64,000 nt of DNA from Myxococcus fulvus (GCF_900111765.1 NZ_FOIB01000005.1:558001-622000); one strand, 5' to 3'; shown: positions 17,570 to 27,055, counted from the first letter of the stretch. The notes: generated from the letters alone by a model not told the origin. Numbers and translations are program-made.

Positions 17570-20218
17570 CTAGTAGCGTACCTTGACTTCACTGAAGAAG
17601 GATTGGGGCGCGACGGGGAAGCCGTGAGACTCCTCGTACGCCGCGTTGAAGAGGTTGGAGCCCAGGAACGACACGGAGATGCCGTCGTAGACGTTGAAGC
17701 CCACCCGCGCGCTGGCGGTGAGGTAGCTGGGCAGCTCCACGCGGGAGCTGGGCAGGCCCGTCGTCTCATCCACCTGGAAGCCCGGGTCGAAGCGCGAGCC
17801 CACGAAGAGGGCGTAGAGCTCCACGAAGGCCACCTTGCCGATGTTGGTGCGGCCGCGCGCGTAGATGCGGTGGGTGGGCGCGTAGTCCAGCGGCGTGCGG
17901 GCCCCGCCGTCGAAGGGCACGTTCTTGGCGTCGAGGAACTGATAGGCCACGTCGAAGGACGAGTTGATGGACGGAATCTGCGCGGCCGCCTCCAGCTCCG
18001 CGCCGGCGATGCGCGCGTCGCCCATGTTCCGGAACTGCGACACCGAGCCGAACACGAGCTGCTGATTGATGAAGTTCTTGGCCACGTTGTAGAAGCCCGT
18101 CCCCGTCAGGCGCACCCGCCGGTCGAAGGGCCAGAAGTCCACCGAGGCCTCGAAGGTGTCGAGCGTCTCCGCCCGCAGGCCCGCGTTGCCCACCAGCGTG
18201 GAGGCGTACATCTGCTGGTTGATGGCCAGCTCCGCCAGCGTGGGCGCGCGGAAGGCGCGGCCGTAGTTGGTGCGCAGCGTGAGCAGCTCCGGCACCGCGT
18301 GGAAGACGATGCTGGCGCGCGGTGAAATCTGGTCCGTGCGCTCGCGCCAGACGCGCTCGGGAATCTGGTAGCGGTCATAGCGGGCGCCCGCGCTCACCAC
18401 CACGCGCTCCAGCGGGCGGTACTCCGCGTCCACGAAGCCGCCGATGATGGTCTGCTTCGTGTCGTCCATCGTGAGCTCGGGCAGCACGTTGGGCACGTTG
18501 ACCTGGTCGAACTTCACGTCGCCGCCGAACGTCACGGACACCGGGCCCGCCGAGTACAGGGCGCGCGCCTCGCCGCCCAGCCGCCGACGCTTGCCCAACG
18601 CGCGCGTGGGGTCGCCACCGAAGGCGTTCTCCAGCACCACGTCGCGGCGCTTGAAGAAGCCGTACACCTGACCGAACAGGCGCAGGCTGTCCGTCACCTG
18701 CTGGTCCACCTGGGCGGAGGCGTTGAGGTTCTGGACGGACTCCTCGTCGTTCGGCGTGTAGTGGCAGCGGCCGCAGTTGCCCACCGTCGAAATCTGGGTG
18801 TGCGAGCCACCCGGGCGGCCGATGGTCGCGTCGGTGAAGTCCGCGTCCAGCGCCAGCGGGCCCACGCGCACCTTGCCGTTGACCTGGTGCACCATCGAGT
18901 CCTGGTTGCGGTCCACCACCCCCGTCGCGGGGTCATTGAAGAGCTGGGCTCCGTCCGAGCCGAAGCCGTAGTAGCCGAGCAGCGCCTCCACCGGGCCACC
19001 GCGGCCTGCCACGTTGCCGTGCAGCCGCCACGTCTGGTCCTGGCCGGCGAGCACGCGCGCCTCGGCGCCCACGTTGCGCCCCGGGGCGATGAGGTCCCCG
19101 GGCTGCCGCTCGATGATGTTGATGACGCCGCTGAAGGCGTTGGAGCCGTACAGCGAGGAGCCCGGGCCCCGGATGACCTCCACCTGCTTCAAGTTGACCA
19201 GGGGCGTCGTCTCGTCCGCGTAGAACTGGCCCGTCCACGGGTCCGTCAGCGGGCGGCCGTCCTTCAGGAGCAGCAGGCGGTTGGACAGGTAGTTGGAGCC
19301 CAGGCCACGCGCGCTCACCGCCGCCTTGCGCATGGAGCCCCGGCGGCACTCCATGCCGGGGAAGTACTGGATGGCCTCGCACAGCGTGAACTGGCCGGTG
19401 CCCTCGAGCTCCTCGGCCGGAATCCACGACACCGTCAGCGGCACGTCCGCGATGCGCTGGTTGCGCTTGCCGGCCGTGGTCACCACCGCCTCGCTGAGCA
19501 CGCGGTTGACGGACTCCTCCAGCGGGTCCGCGCCGCCCAGTGGATCCAATCCCGCCAGGCCCGACGGGGGCGGCATGGCCCGGTCCATGGTGGGCTCGGC
19601 GAAGGGCGCGCTGATGGGGACGTTGTCGGTGGCGACGGGCGCGGGAGGCGGGGTCTTCGTCGCGGGCAGCACCGCGCCGTGGCCCGGCGTGGAGGCGGGC
19701 GACGAGGTGAGCGGATCCGAAATGCTGGGACCGGGCTGCGCGCCCGGGCTCGCCACGGGAGCCGTGGGCAGCGGCGCGGGGGGATGCGACTCCACCGTGG
19801 GCGCCGGGGCGACGGGCACGGGGGGCTCGGCCGTCACGGACTCCGTCGCCGGGGTGGGCTCGTCCTCCAGGCCACCGCCCAGCACGGGGATCTCCGCGTC
19901 GGCGGGAGGAGCTTCCGTGCCGCGAGGAGGCTTGCGCGTCTTGGGCGGCTTCTTCGCCGTCGCGCGCGGAGGCTTGGTGGCGGGCGTCTTCGTCGTCGTG
20001 GCGGCGGGCTTCGTCCCGTTCGCCACGCGCTTCTTGCGCTTCACCTTGGGCTGCGACTCGGAGGCCGCGTTGGTCTCTTGCGCCTGGGCCACCGTCGGGT
20101 GGGCCACGGCCAGCGCGCAGAGCACGGCCGACACCGTGAAGAAGGCTCGAAGGCCCCGGCGCTTCACGTGAGCACGCACCGCGCCTGGCAGCGGATCACC
20201 ACACACAATCGAGTGCAT
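17570..20218 (-). CDS. TonB-dependent outer-membrane receptor with long basic N-terminal extension
   Basis: This is a TonB-dependent transporter of 882 aa. A signal peptide (about 1-45, ending ..HPTVAQAQ) is followed by an unusual stretch of about 180 residues rich in Lys, Pro, Ala and Thr (KKRVANGTKPAATTTKTP). The plug domain occupies about 230-360: SEAVVTTAGKRNQRIADVP, LLLLKDGRPLTDPW and VEVIRGPGSSLYGSNAFSG. The rest is a beta-barrel ending in an aromatic residue (SEVKVRY). A CGRCH sequence at 482-486 has the form of a c-type haem attachment site. The start ATG 20218 follows GAGAG. A Fur-like site lies upstream, which would suggest iron or haem uptake, yet the neighbours are signalling genes. 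Confidence 0.88.
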   Translation of the reverse strand: MHSIVCGDPLPGAVRAHVKRRGLRAFFTVSAVLCALAVAHPTVAQAQETNAASESQPKVKRKKRVANGTKPAATTTKTPATKPPRATAKKPPKTRKPPRGTEAPPADAEIPVLGGGLEDEPTPATESVTAEPPVPVAPAPTVESHPPAPLPTAPVASPGAQPGPSISDPLTSSPASTPGHGAVLPATKTPPPAPVATDNVPISAPFAEPTMDRAMPPPSGLAGLDPLGGADPLEESVNRVLSEAVVTTAGKRNQRIADVPLTVSWIPAEELEGTGQFTLCEAIQYFPGMECRRGSMRKAAVSARGLGSNYLSNRLLLLKDGRPLTDPWTGQFYADETTPLVNLKQVEVIRGPGSSLYGSNAFSGVINIIERQPGDLIAPGRNVGAEARVLAGQDQTWRLHGNVAGRGGPVEALLGYYGFGSDGAQLFNDPATGVVDRNQDSMVHQVNGKVRVGPLALDADFTDATIGRPGGSHTQISTVGNCGRCHYTPNDEESVQNLNASAQVDQQVTDSLRLFGQVYGFFKRRDVVLENAFGGDPTRALGKRRRLGGEARALYSAGPVSVTFGGDVKFDQVNVPNVLPELTMDDTKQTIIGGFVDAEYRPLERVVVSAGARYDRYQIPERVWRERTDQISPRASIVFHAVPELLTLRTNYGRAFRAPTLAELAINQQMYASTLVGNAGLRAETLDTFEASVDFWPFDRRVRLTGTGFYNVAKNFINQQLVFGSVSQFRNMGDARIAGAELEAAAQIPSINSSFDVAYQFLDAKNVPFDGGARTPLDYAPTHRIYARGRTNIGKVAFVELYALFVGSRFDPGFQVDETTGLPSSRVELPSYLTASARVGFNVYDGISVSFLGSNLFNAAYEESHGFPVAPQSFFSEVKVRY

Positions 20219-20373
20219 CGTTCTCTCATCCGCGGATGGGAGGAGCCCCCGCGGTCCTGTACGCCCCGGTTGGCGGGCGCGGCGCCAGGGCAATCGGTCT
20301 ATTGGACGAATTCGCTCACCTGCACGCTCGCGCCGTCGAAAAACAAGCTACCCCAGAGAACCTGCCGGGCCAA

Positions 20374-20392
20374 GCCGGTGATTCTCATTCCC
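20374..20392 (-). promoter_or_regulatory. Fur-box-like site upstream of the TonB receptor
   Basis: On the minus strand this stretch contains AATGAGAATCA, which matches the AATGATAATCA core of the Fur consensus at 10 of 11 positions; about 12 of 19 bases match overall. A TTGAGT that could serve as a -35 element lies just before it. The site is about 155 bp upstream of the receptor start, inside the only sizeable gap of the sensory block, and would allow separate iron-responsive transcription. Motif match only. Confidence 0.35.
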
Positions 20393-20440
20393 TGGAAACT
20401 CAAGAGTGTTTCGGGCTGTAGCGTCCAAGGTTGCGTGAAA

Positions 20441-21358
20441 TCAGTCGTCGGGCTGCTCGGCGGCGACGGCGAGGTCGCTGGTGAAGGACGGCAGCGAGGG
20501 CCCCAGCGCCTCCGCGCGGACGAAGACCTCGGCGTCCACGCGCGTGTCCGCCACGTCGGCGAAGACGGGCTGGCGGCGCGGAGGGCCCTGGGTCACGAGA
20601 CGTCGGAAGTCCTCGAAGTCCTTGCCCTGGATGCGCGTGAAGGGCTCGAACGGCGCCACCGCGCCCACGGTGGGCAGGGCCTGCTCCAGGGCGTCCTTGT
20701 GGTTGCGCAGGTCCACCAGGACGGCGCCGGGGAGCCGGGCGCTGCGGAAGAGCACGCGCAGCTCCTTGTCCTTGGGGACGTGGGACACGGGGACGAGCGC
20801 GGCCTCGGCGCCCTTGGCCTCGAGCATCTTCAGCGCGGACTCCACGTTGGGCACGGGCGACAGCTTGAAATGGCGCTGTGCGTCCAAGTCGCCGCCGAGC
20901 ACCGCGTGGGTGACGAACTTGGGGTCGGCGGGGCCGGCGCCCTTCACCAGGGCCAGGCGCTTGCCGGCGAGGTCCTTCACCGCGCCCTTGTGGGTGGAGA
21001 CGATGGCCCAGCGCTGCTGGGACTCCCCCGGGCGCGAGGCCCAGGCCAGGGGCGTGGCGCGCGAGCCCAGCTGCACGGCGGCCCAGCCCTCCACCACGGC
21101 GAAGTCGACCAGGCCGTCGGCCATGGCGCGCGCGAAGTCCTCGTAGCGGCCGAAGCTCTTGGCGGCGACGGGGCGGTCCAGGACCTCGGTGAGCTTGGCG
21201 GCCAGGGCCTCCGCGTACTGGAAGCGCTCCTGACCATCACTCAAGGTGGTGGCGAGGAAGACGCCCACGGTGGCCTTCTTGGGGGCGGCGGCGACGGCCG
21301 GGGATGCGACGAGGAAGGCCAGCGCGAGGATGGCCCACGGGAAACGAGGCGTCTTCAT
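20441..21358 (-). CDS. PhnD-like phosphate/phosphonate-type periplasmic binding protein
   Basis: The 305-aa protein starts at ATG 21358 with a clear signal peptide (MKTPRFPWAILALAFLVASP). The mature part resembles the PhnD family of ABC-transporter substrate-binding proteins: KATVGVFLATTLSDGQERF, a GRYEDFARAMADGLVDFAVV lobe-1 segment, and DLAGKRLALVKGAG. No ABC permease or ATPase gene is nearby, so it may act as a ligand sensor for the surrounding signalling proteins rather than as part of an importer. Its start is joined to the preceding TPR gene by an ATGA overlap (21355-21358), which implies a fixed production ratio. The ligand is unknown. Confidence 0.8.
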   Translation of the reverse strand: MKTPRFPWAILALAFLVASPAVAAAPKKATVGVFLATTLSDGQERFQYAEALAAKLTEVLDRPVAAKSFGRYEDFARAMADGLVDFAVVEGWAAVQLGSRATPLAWASRPGESQQRWAIVSTHKGAVKDLAGKRLALVKGAGPADPKFVTHAVLGGDLDAQRHFKLSPVPNVESALKMLEAKGAEAALVPVSHVPKDKELRVLFRSARLPGAVLVDLRNHKDALEQALPTVGAVAPFEPFTRIQGKDFEDFRRLVTQGPPRRQPVFADVADTRVDAEVFVRAEALGPSLPSFTSDLAVAAEQPDD

Positions 21359-23874
21359 GGGGTCTCCTCCACCACGGCGGGGCCGTTGGACGGGACGCTG
21401 CCCGCGGGTTCGGCGAGGCCGTGCAGGCTCTGCAGTCGGTCCTTCCACTCACGCACCTGGGCCATGCGAGGCCCGGTGCCGGAGGCGAGATAGCGGCGCC
21501 AGGCGTCCACGGCCTCGGCCGGCTCGCGGCGGCGCTCCTGGGCGTCGATGCCCAGGTTGAGCGAGGCCACGGACACGGTCGACTCCAGCCGACGCCAGGT
21601 GCCGAGCGCGTCGGACGTCTTGCCCTTGCGCCAGTCGACGCAGGCCAGGTTGTGCTGGACGAGCGCGTCCTCGGGCTCGGTGGCGAGCGCGGCCTTGAGG
21701 GCCTTCTCCGCGAGCTTCATGTTGCCGGAGGCGTAGGCCAGCGCGGCCTCGCGCCGGTGGAGCGCGCCCGTCATCGACGCAATCCACTTGGGCTGCCCCG
21801 GCATGGGCTTCTTCGCGGCGGCGGTGAGCTGCTTGCGGGCGGCGGCCACCTGCCCCTTCTTGTAGAGGGCGAAGCTGTCCGCCAGCGCGCGCGTGTTGGG
21901 CCAGGCCCAGGGCTGCGCGGGGGTGAGCGCCTTCTTCAGCGCGGCGGCGGCCTCCGGATGACGACCGGCCTCCGCGCGCGCGAGGCCCCGGGCGAAGAGG
22001 GCCAGCTTGGCCAGGTCACCGCGCTTGCCGGTGCCCAGCTTGTCCACCGCGTCGAGGTCGCGGTCGGCGCCCTCCGCGTCTCCCGCCTCCAGCCGGGCCA
22101 GCGCGCGACGCACCAGCACGCGCGGCAGGTTGGCCTGGGCCACGCTCGCGGCATCTCGCGACGGGCCCACCTCGGTGAGCCGCTGCACGGCGGCGTCCAC
22201 CTGCCCCAGCTCGACCTCCGCCAGCGCGGCGCCCACGGACGCCTCGGCCTGCTGGTCGGGCTCCTCCGTCTGCTTGCTGGCGAGGTTGAACGCGTCCAGC
22301 GCCGCCTGCGCGTCACCCGCGCCCAGCCGCGCGTAGCCCAACAGGAGCTGGTCCCTCCACGTCGCGCCGGGCAGCGTGGCGCCCTGCTCCATCACCTTGC
22401 GCGCATCCGCGTACGTGCGCGTCTCCAGCAGCGCCGCCGTCAGCCGGCGGGCCATGACCGCGCTGCGGTCCAGGTCGAACGCGCGGCGCAGGTCCCGCAC
22501 CGCGTCGTCGGCCCGGCCGCCGCCGCTTCGGTCTCTCGCGCGATGGGCCAGCGCGCGCGCCAGCCACTGCTTCGCGCCCGCGTGCTGGGGCTCCACCTGG
22601 AGCGCGTTGCCGTAGTCCTCGATGGCCTGGTCCCACTGGCCGGTGGCGAAGTGGTCCGCGCCCAGCAGCATCCATCCCAGGGCCTGACGGGGCGCCATCT
22701 CCACCACGCGGCGGTGCACCTCCACCGCGCGCTGGAAGCGGCCGGCGCGGCGGTTGACCGAGCCGAGCGAGGCCCACAGGTCCACGCTGCTCGCGCCCGA
22801 GCGCACCGCGGCCTCCAGGAACTGGATGGCCTCCTCGTGACGGCCCTGCGCCTGCAGCGCCTTGCCCACCGCCATCTGTCCCAGCACCAGGCCGGGCTGC
22901 AGCTCCAGCACCTTGCGGTAGGCCTCCTCGGCGGCCGGGGCCTGCTTGCGCGCCAGCCGCACGTCACCGAGCAGCAGGTAGGCCGCGGGCGTCGCGCCCA
23001 GCTTCACCACCGCCGCCGCCTCCGACTCGGCGCGCGTCAAATCGCCCGAGGCCAGGTACAGCCGCGCGAGCTTCTCGCGGGGCTCGGCGACCTGCGGGAA
23101 GCGCGTGGCCACGCCCTCCAGCAGCGTGCGCGCCTCCACCACCTTGCCCTCCAGCTCCAGCACGCTCGCGAGCCCCAGCTGCACCGTGGGCGACTCGGGC
23201 CGTCCGGCCTGCGCCTGGGTGAAGGACGCGCGCGCGGCCACGGCGTCCCGGCGCAGCACGTGCGCGCGGCCGAGCAGCTCGTGAATCTGGAAGTCGTTGC
23301 CGGACAGCTTCGCGGGGCGCAGCGTCAGGTAGCGCTGCAGCCGCGTCACCGCCGCGTCGCCCTGCTGGGCGTAGAGGTAGTAGCTGGCCAGGTAGTAGTG
23401 GACGATGAGGTGCTCGGCCTGGTCGGCCTGGGCCACCTTCTCCAGCATCGGCACCGCCTCCGGGAAGCGGCGCAGCTTGAAGAGGGCCACGCCCAGCGGA
23501 TACGCGAGCGTCAGCTCGGACGGGTTCGCCGTGTGCACGGCCGACACGCGCTCCACGGTGCGCGCCCAGTCCTGGAGCGCGTTGGCGGCGGAGCCCACGC
23601 CCGCGGCGGCGGTGATGGAGGTGGGCTCGGCGGCCAGGGCCTTCTCGAAGAGGCCCAGGGCCTTGCGGTACTTCTCCTCGGCCTCCTTCTTGTCACCGGA
23701 GGCGCTCGCGGCGCTGGCGGAGACCTGGGCCTGCTCGCCCTCCTTCACCAGCCGCTGCGACTCGGACATGGGGGGCGCGCGGTACTGCGCCAGGGTGGGA
23801 GGGCTGGCCAGCGAGGCCAGGAGCGCGAGCGCGGGGACGAGACGTCGCTTGGGGGTGTGGGGTGTGCGGCGCAT
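21355..23874 (-). CDS. Exported TPR-repeat protein
   Basis: The 839-aa protein has a signal peptide (RRLVPALALLASLASPPTLAQ) and then consists almost wholly of tetratricopeptide-type helix pairs, such as KYRKALGLFEKALAAEPTSI, AYRKVLELQPGLVLGQMAVG and AIEDYGNALQVEPQHAGAKQ. It should act outside the cytoplasm as a protein-interaction scaffold. It starts at ATG 23874, 18 bp after the stop of the SpoIIE-type phosphatase, and overlaps the PhnD-like gene by ATGA. This placement suggests that it links the membrane phosphatase to the binding protein or the outer-membrane receptor. Near the C-terminus the repeats become less regular. No enzymatic motif is visible. Confidence 0.82.
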   Translation of the reverse strand: MRRTPHTPKRRLVPALALLASLASPPTLAQYRAPPMSESQRLVKEGEQAQVSASAASASGDKKEAEEKYRKALGLFEKALAAEPTSITAAAGVGSAANALQDWARTVERVSAVHTANPSELTLAYPLGVALFKLRRFPEAVPMLEKVAQADQAEHLIVHYYLASYYLYAQQGDAAVTRLQRYLTLRPAKLSGNDFQIHELLGRAHVLRRDAVAARASFTQAQAGRPESPTVQLGLASVLELEGKVVEARTLLEGVATRFPQVAEPREKLARLYLASGDLTRAESEAAAVVKLGATPAAYLLLGDVRLARKQAPAAEEAYRKVLELQPGLVLGQMAVGKALQAQGRHEEAIQFLEAAVRSGASSVDLWASLGSVNRRAGRFQRAVEVHRRVVEMAPRQALGWMLLGADHFATGQWDQAIEDYGNALQVEPQHAGAKQWLARALAHRARDRSGGGRADDAVRDLRRAFDLDRSAVMARRLTAALLETRTYADARKVMEQGATLPGATWRDQLLLGYARLGAGDAQAALDAFNLASKQTEEPDQQAEASVGAALAEVELGQVDAAVQRLTEVGPSRDAASVAQANLPRVLVRRALARLEAGDAEGADRDLDAVDKLGTGKRGDLAKLALFARGLARAEAGRHPEAAAALKKALTPAQPWAWPNTRALADSFALYKKGQVAAARKQLTAAAKKPMPGQPKWIASMTGALHRREAALAYASGNMKLAEKALKAALATEPEDALVQHNLACVDWRKGKTSDALGTWRRLESTVSVASLNLGIDAQERRREPAEAVDAWRRYLASGTGPRMAQVREWKDRLQSLHGLAEPAGSVPSNGPAVVEETP

Positions 23875-23892
23875 GCGGGAGTCGTCCAGGGG

Positions 23893-25797
23893 TCAGGCGG
23901 GGCTGAACTCGGCGACGACGACGGTGATGTCGTCGCGCTGCGGCTGTCCCGCGCTGTGGGCGCGGGCGTCCGCGAGCAGCGCTTCACGCAGCGCCTCCGC
24001 GGACAGGTGGGCGTTGGCTTGCACCGCGGCGGCCAGGCGCTGGGTGCCGTACATGCGCCCTCCGCCGTCGCGCGCCTCGGTGAGGCCGTCGGTGTACCAG
24101 ACGACGATGTCGCCGGGGCGCAGCTGGCCGTCGCGCGAGGTGAACTGCGACGTCACGGACGCGCCCAGCAGCGGACCGCGCGCGGGCAGCGAGGCCACCT
24201 GACCACTGTGGCGGTTGAAGACCAGGGGGCTGGGGTGCGCGCCGGCCGCGTAGTCGATGACGCCGGTGGACACGTCGATGACGGCCAGGGCGCTGGACAT
24301 CTGGTGCTCGCCGCGGCCCACGTTGGCCAAGGTCACGTTGAGCGCGGTGATGAGCATCCGCGCGTTGACCTCCGAGGGCTCGCGCAGCGTCATCGCGGAG
24401 GCGAAGCCGCTGGTGGCGCTGGTGGCGACCAGCGAGGTGGACAGGCCGTGGCCCGTCACGTCGCCGATGCCGATGACCACGCGCTGCTCATCCAGCGCGG
24501 CGCGGAACCACCAGTCGCCGCCGCACGCGTCCGCGGTGACGACGAGGCCCGCGATGCGCAGCGCGCCCACCTGCACCGCGTCGCGGCCGGGCAGGAGCGT
24601 CTCCTGGACGGTGCGCGCCAGCGACACCTCGCGCTCCAGCTGCGCCTTGGCGCGCACGTCGTCGAGCAGCACCTTGATGCGCTCGGCCATGTGGTTGAAC
24701 ACCACGCCCAGCGTGCGCACCTCGCGCCCCGCGCCCCGGGCCGCCTGCGTGCGCGCGCCCAGGTCACCGGCGGCCAGCTGCATCACCTTGTTCGTGAGCA
24801 TGCCCAGCGGACGGGTGATGCGGCGGCTCTGGAACGCGGCCACCACGCCCGCGAGCACCACGAAGCCCAGCCCCAGGCCCAGCATGCGCACCGTGTTCGC
24901 GCGCACCGTGGCGCGCTTGTCCCGCTCCAGCTCCTCCAGCTGCACCTGGAGCGCGCGCAGCGAGTAGCTGATGACCACCAGCCCCTTGCCGCTGCTGGAG
25001 CCGTAGTCGATGGGCTCCTGAATCTCGTACACGGGCTGGTCGCGGTAGAAGGCCTGCACCAGGCGCTGCTCGGCGACGCGGCCGGTGGGCGCATCGGACT
25101 CGGCGGCGCCCGCGGCCTTCGGCTCGCTGTCCGCCATCACCACGCCCTCCGGGTCGAGAATCTGGACGCGGAGGATGTTGGGGTTGGTGGTGACGATGGA
25201 GCCGGCCACGCCCTCCAGGAAGGCGTAGTTGTTGTCGCGCAGGTTGGTGACGGAGGTGAGCGCCAGCGTCTGGCCCACCGTGCGCCCCAGCTCGCGGGCC
25301 TGCTCCTGGATGCGCTCGGTGGAGCGGCGCGCGGTCTCCTCGAACTGGGACTGGGTGGAGGCCACCGACAGCGCCGCCAGCAGGCCGACGATGACCACGA
25401 CGAGCGCCGTGGTGGTGAGCAGCAGGATCTGGTCCAGCCGGGGCCCGCGGATGGCGGCGACGTTGGGCAGCTCGCCCGCCTCCAGCGGCGCGATGAGCGT
25501 GCCCGTCTGCTCGGCGTGGGGCAGGCCCACGTTGGAGGTCAGGCGCGTGGCGGTGGACTCGCGAGAGCCCGTGAGCTCCCGGGTGCCTGTCCTCTCGGCC
25601 GGGGGTGGGGCTGCTCCCGGAGACGTGCCAGGGGACGTACCGGACTCCGGCGCGGGGTTCAGACGCGTGTTCGTGCTGGACAAGGACACACCCGGAAGGG
25701 CCACGCCCGAGGCGCGGCGGGAGCGGGAAAGAGTCGCGACTCTAGCGCACTTCTCCTGCTTCGCGAGGTCCTGCCCCCCACGACACGTCTCAACCAC
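23893..25797 (-). CDS. Membrane SpoIIE-type PP2C phosphatase with HAMP domain
   Basis: This is a membrane phosphatase expected to remove phosphate from STAS-type antagonists. After a Ser/Pro/Thr-rich cytoplasmic tail, membrane helices lie near residues 125-150 (LLLTTTALVVVIVGLLAALS) and 310-330. They flank an extracytoplasmic sensor domain of about 150 aa. A HAMP linker (SRRITRPLGMLTNKVMQLAA) and a coiled stretch lead to the PP2C domain at about 415-634, with ADACGGDWWF, GIGDVTGHG, WYTDGLTEARD and RDDITVVV. The metal-binding aspartates are present. The start is uncertain: GTG 25797 opens the frame, but later GTG codons (for example 25689) are equally possible. It is first in the sensory block and probably sets its output. 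Confidence 0.85.
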   Translation of the reverse strand: MVETCRGGQDLAKQEKCARVATLSRSRRASGVALPGVSLSSTNTRLNPAPESGTSPGTSPGAAPPPAERTGTRELTGSRESTATRLTSNVGLPHAEQTGTLIAPLEAGELPNVAAIRGPRLDQILLLTTTALVVVIVGLLAALSVASTQSQFEETARRSTERIQEQARELGRTVGQTLALTSVTNLRDNNYAFLEGVAGSIVTTNPNILRVQILDPEGVVMADSEPKAAGAAESDAPTGRVAEQRLVQAFYRDQPVYEIQEPIDYGSSSGKGLVVISYSLRALQVQLEELERDKRATVRANTVRMLGLGLGFVVLAGVVAAFQSRRITRPLGMLTNKVMQLAAGDLGARTQAARGAGREVRTLGVVFNHMAERIKVLLDDVRAKAQLEREVSLARTVQETLLPGRDAVQVGALRIAGLVVTADACGGDWWFRAALDEQRVVIGIGDVTGHGLSTSLVATSATSGFASAMTLREPSEVNARMLITALNVTLANVGRGEHQMSSALAVIDVSTGVIDYAAGAHPSPLVFNRHSGQVASLPARGPLLGASVTSQFTSRDGQLRPGDIVVWYTDGLTEARDGGGRMYGTQRLAAAVQANAHLSAEALREALLADARAHSAGQPQRDDITVVVAEFSPA

Positions 25798-25927
25798 CGC
25801 GCGGCGCGACGTGCCTTGACGGGTGTGGCCCGCATCCTGTCCCGCGAGGACACTTCACGTCGGGTGAGTGTCGGGCGAGGCCCTTCACCCAGCGTCCACG
25901 CTCGGGGCCGGTTAGGCTCGCGGGAGC

Positions 25928-27055
25928 ATGAAGCCGCTCTTCCACGTGGCGCGAACGCCCGTTCATCTCCAGCCGCTCTTCTTCCTCACCGCGCTGGCGA
26001 CGGGCTGGGATTTCGCAGCGGAGCCCGGCCGTCTGGCGATGTGGCTGCCCGTGGTCTTCGTGTCCGTGCTCCTGCATGAGCTGGCCCACGCCTGGGCCCT
26101 TCGCCGCTTCGGCTCCCCGGCGAGCATCACCCTCCATGAGCTGGGCGGCACCACCCGGGGCTCGGACCGGCTCACGCACCGTCAGTCCGCGTGGGTGAGC
26201 CTCGCCGGCCCCGCCGCGAGCCTCCTGGTGGGCGGGCTGGCGTGGTGGGCCTCGGGCCTCGCCTCGCCAGGAGAGCAGCCGGGCCTGGGTGGGGCGCTGC
26301 TCCAACAGCTCCTGTGGGCGAACGCGGGCTGGGGGCTCTTCAACCTGCTGCCGGTGCGGCCCCTGGATGGCGGGGACTTCGTCGCCTCGCTCGTGCGCCA
26401 CCGCGCCGGCTATCGACACGAGCGGGCCCTCCAGGTCCTCGGCGTCCTCACCGCGGTGGCCTTGGTGGTGGGCGCCATCATCACGCGCACCGTCTGGATG
26501 GGCGTGCTCGCCCTGATGCTGGGGTTCAGCAACGGGCGGCGGCTGCTCCAGCGTCAGCGCGAGGCGCGCCTGAAGCCCATCACCCCACCCCGCCGTCCCC
26601 TGGCGCGCGAAGGCTCGACCGAGGGCGCCATCCCGCTCGACGCGCTGCTGGGACGCAAGCCCGCCGCGGCCGGGGCACCCGAGCCGGGCCCCGAGCGCGC
26701 GCGGTCCTCCTCGCGCACGGTGGCGAGCGACGAGGACGTCCCCCACGACGTGGGCAGCGTGGGCCAGCTCCTGCTCGACAGCGGCATGGCGGACCTCGCG
26801 GTGCGGCCCCTCCAGGAGTCCTTCACCCGCGAGCCCTCGTCGCGGGCGGCCCACGCGCTGGTCCTCGCCCTGCTGGAGGCCGGACGCACCTCGGAGCTGG
26901 AGTCGCTGCTCACGGGCCCCCAGGCGCCGCTGGTCTCCGACGAGACGCTGGCCGCCGTCGACGCCCGGGCCCACGTGCTGGGCCACGCCGCGCTAACGGA
27001 CCGCGTCACGGCCCTGCGACGTGTCCGGGCTCCTAAGTCGGATGAGCGAGGCTGA
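25928..27055 (+). CDS. M50-family (site-2-type) membrane metalloprotease
   Basis: The 375-aa protein has the zinc-binding HELAH at 50-54 inside a membrane segment (PVVFVSVLLHELAHAWALRR). The third ligand region is LLPVRPLDGGD at about 140-150, the NPDG-like motif of site-2 proteases. About six membrane helices cover the first 190 residues. The remaining 185 residues are cytoplasmic and soluble with TPR-like helices (VGQLLLDSGMADLAVRPLQE), and may bind substrates or partners. Family members cut transmembrane segments, often to release transcription factors or anti-sigma factors. It is divergent from the SpoIIE-type phosphatase gene with 130 bp between starts, so shared regulation is possible. 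Start is ATG 25928. Confidence 0.85.
   Translation: MKPLFHVARTPVHLQPLFFLTALATGWDFAAEPGRLAMWLPVVFVSVLLHELAHAWALRRFGSPASITLHELGGTTRGSDRLTHRQSAWVSLAGPAASLLVGGLAWWASGLASPGEQPGLGGALLQQLLWANAGWGLFNLLPVRPLDGGDFVASLVRHRAGYRHERALQVLGVLTAVALVVGAIITRTVWMGVLALMLGFSNGRRLLQRQREARLKPITPPRRPLAREGSTEGAIPLDALLGRKPAAAGAPEPGPERARSSSRTVASDEDVPHDVGSVGQLLLDSGMADLAVRPLQESFTREPSSRAAHALVLALLEAGRTSELESLLTGPQAPLVSDETLAAVDARAHVLGHAALTDRVTALRRVRAPKSDERG

Noticed and set aside
21304-26079. 1,591-codon open frame on the plus strand opposite the TPR and SpoIIE genes
   Set aside because: Same artefact: low-complexity product, no ribosome site, and the opposite strand encodes recognisable proteins.
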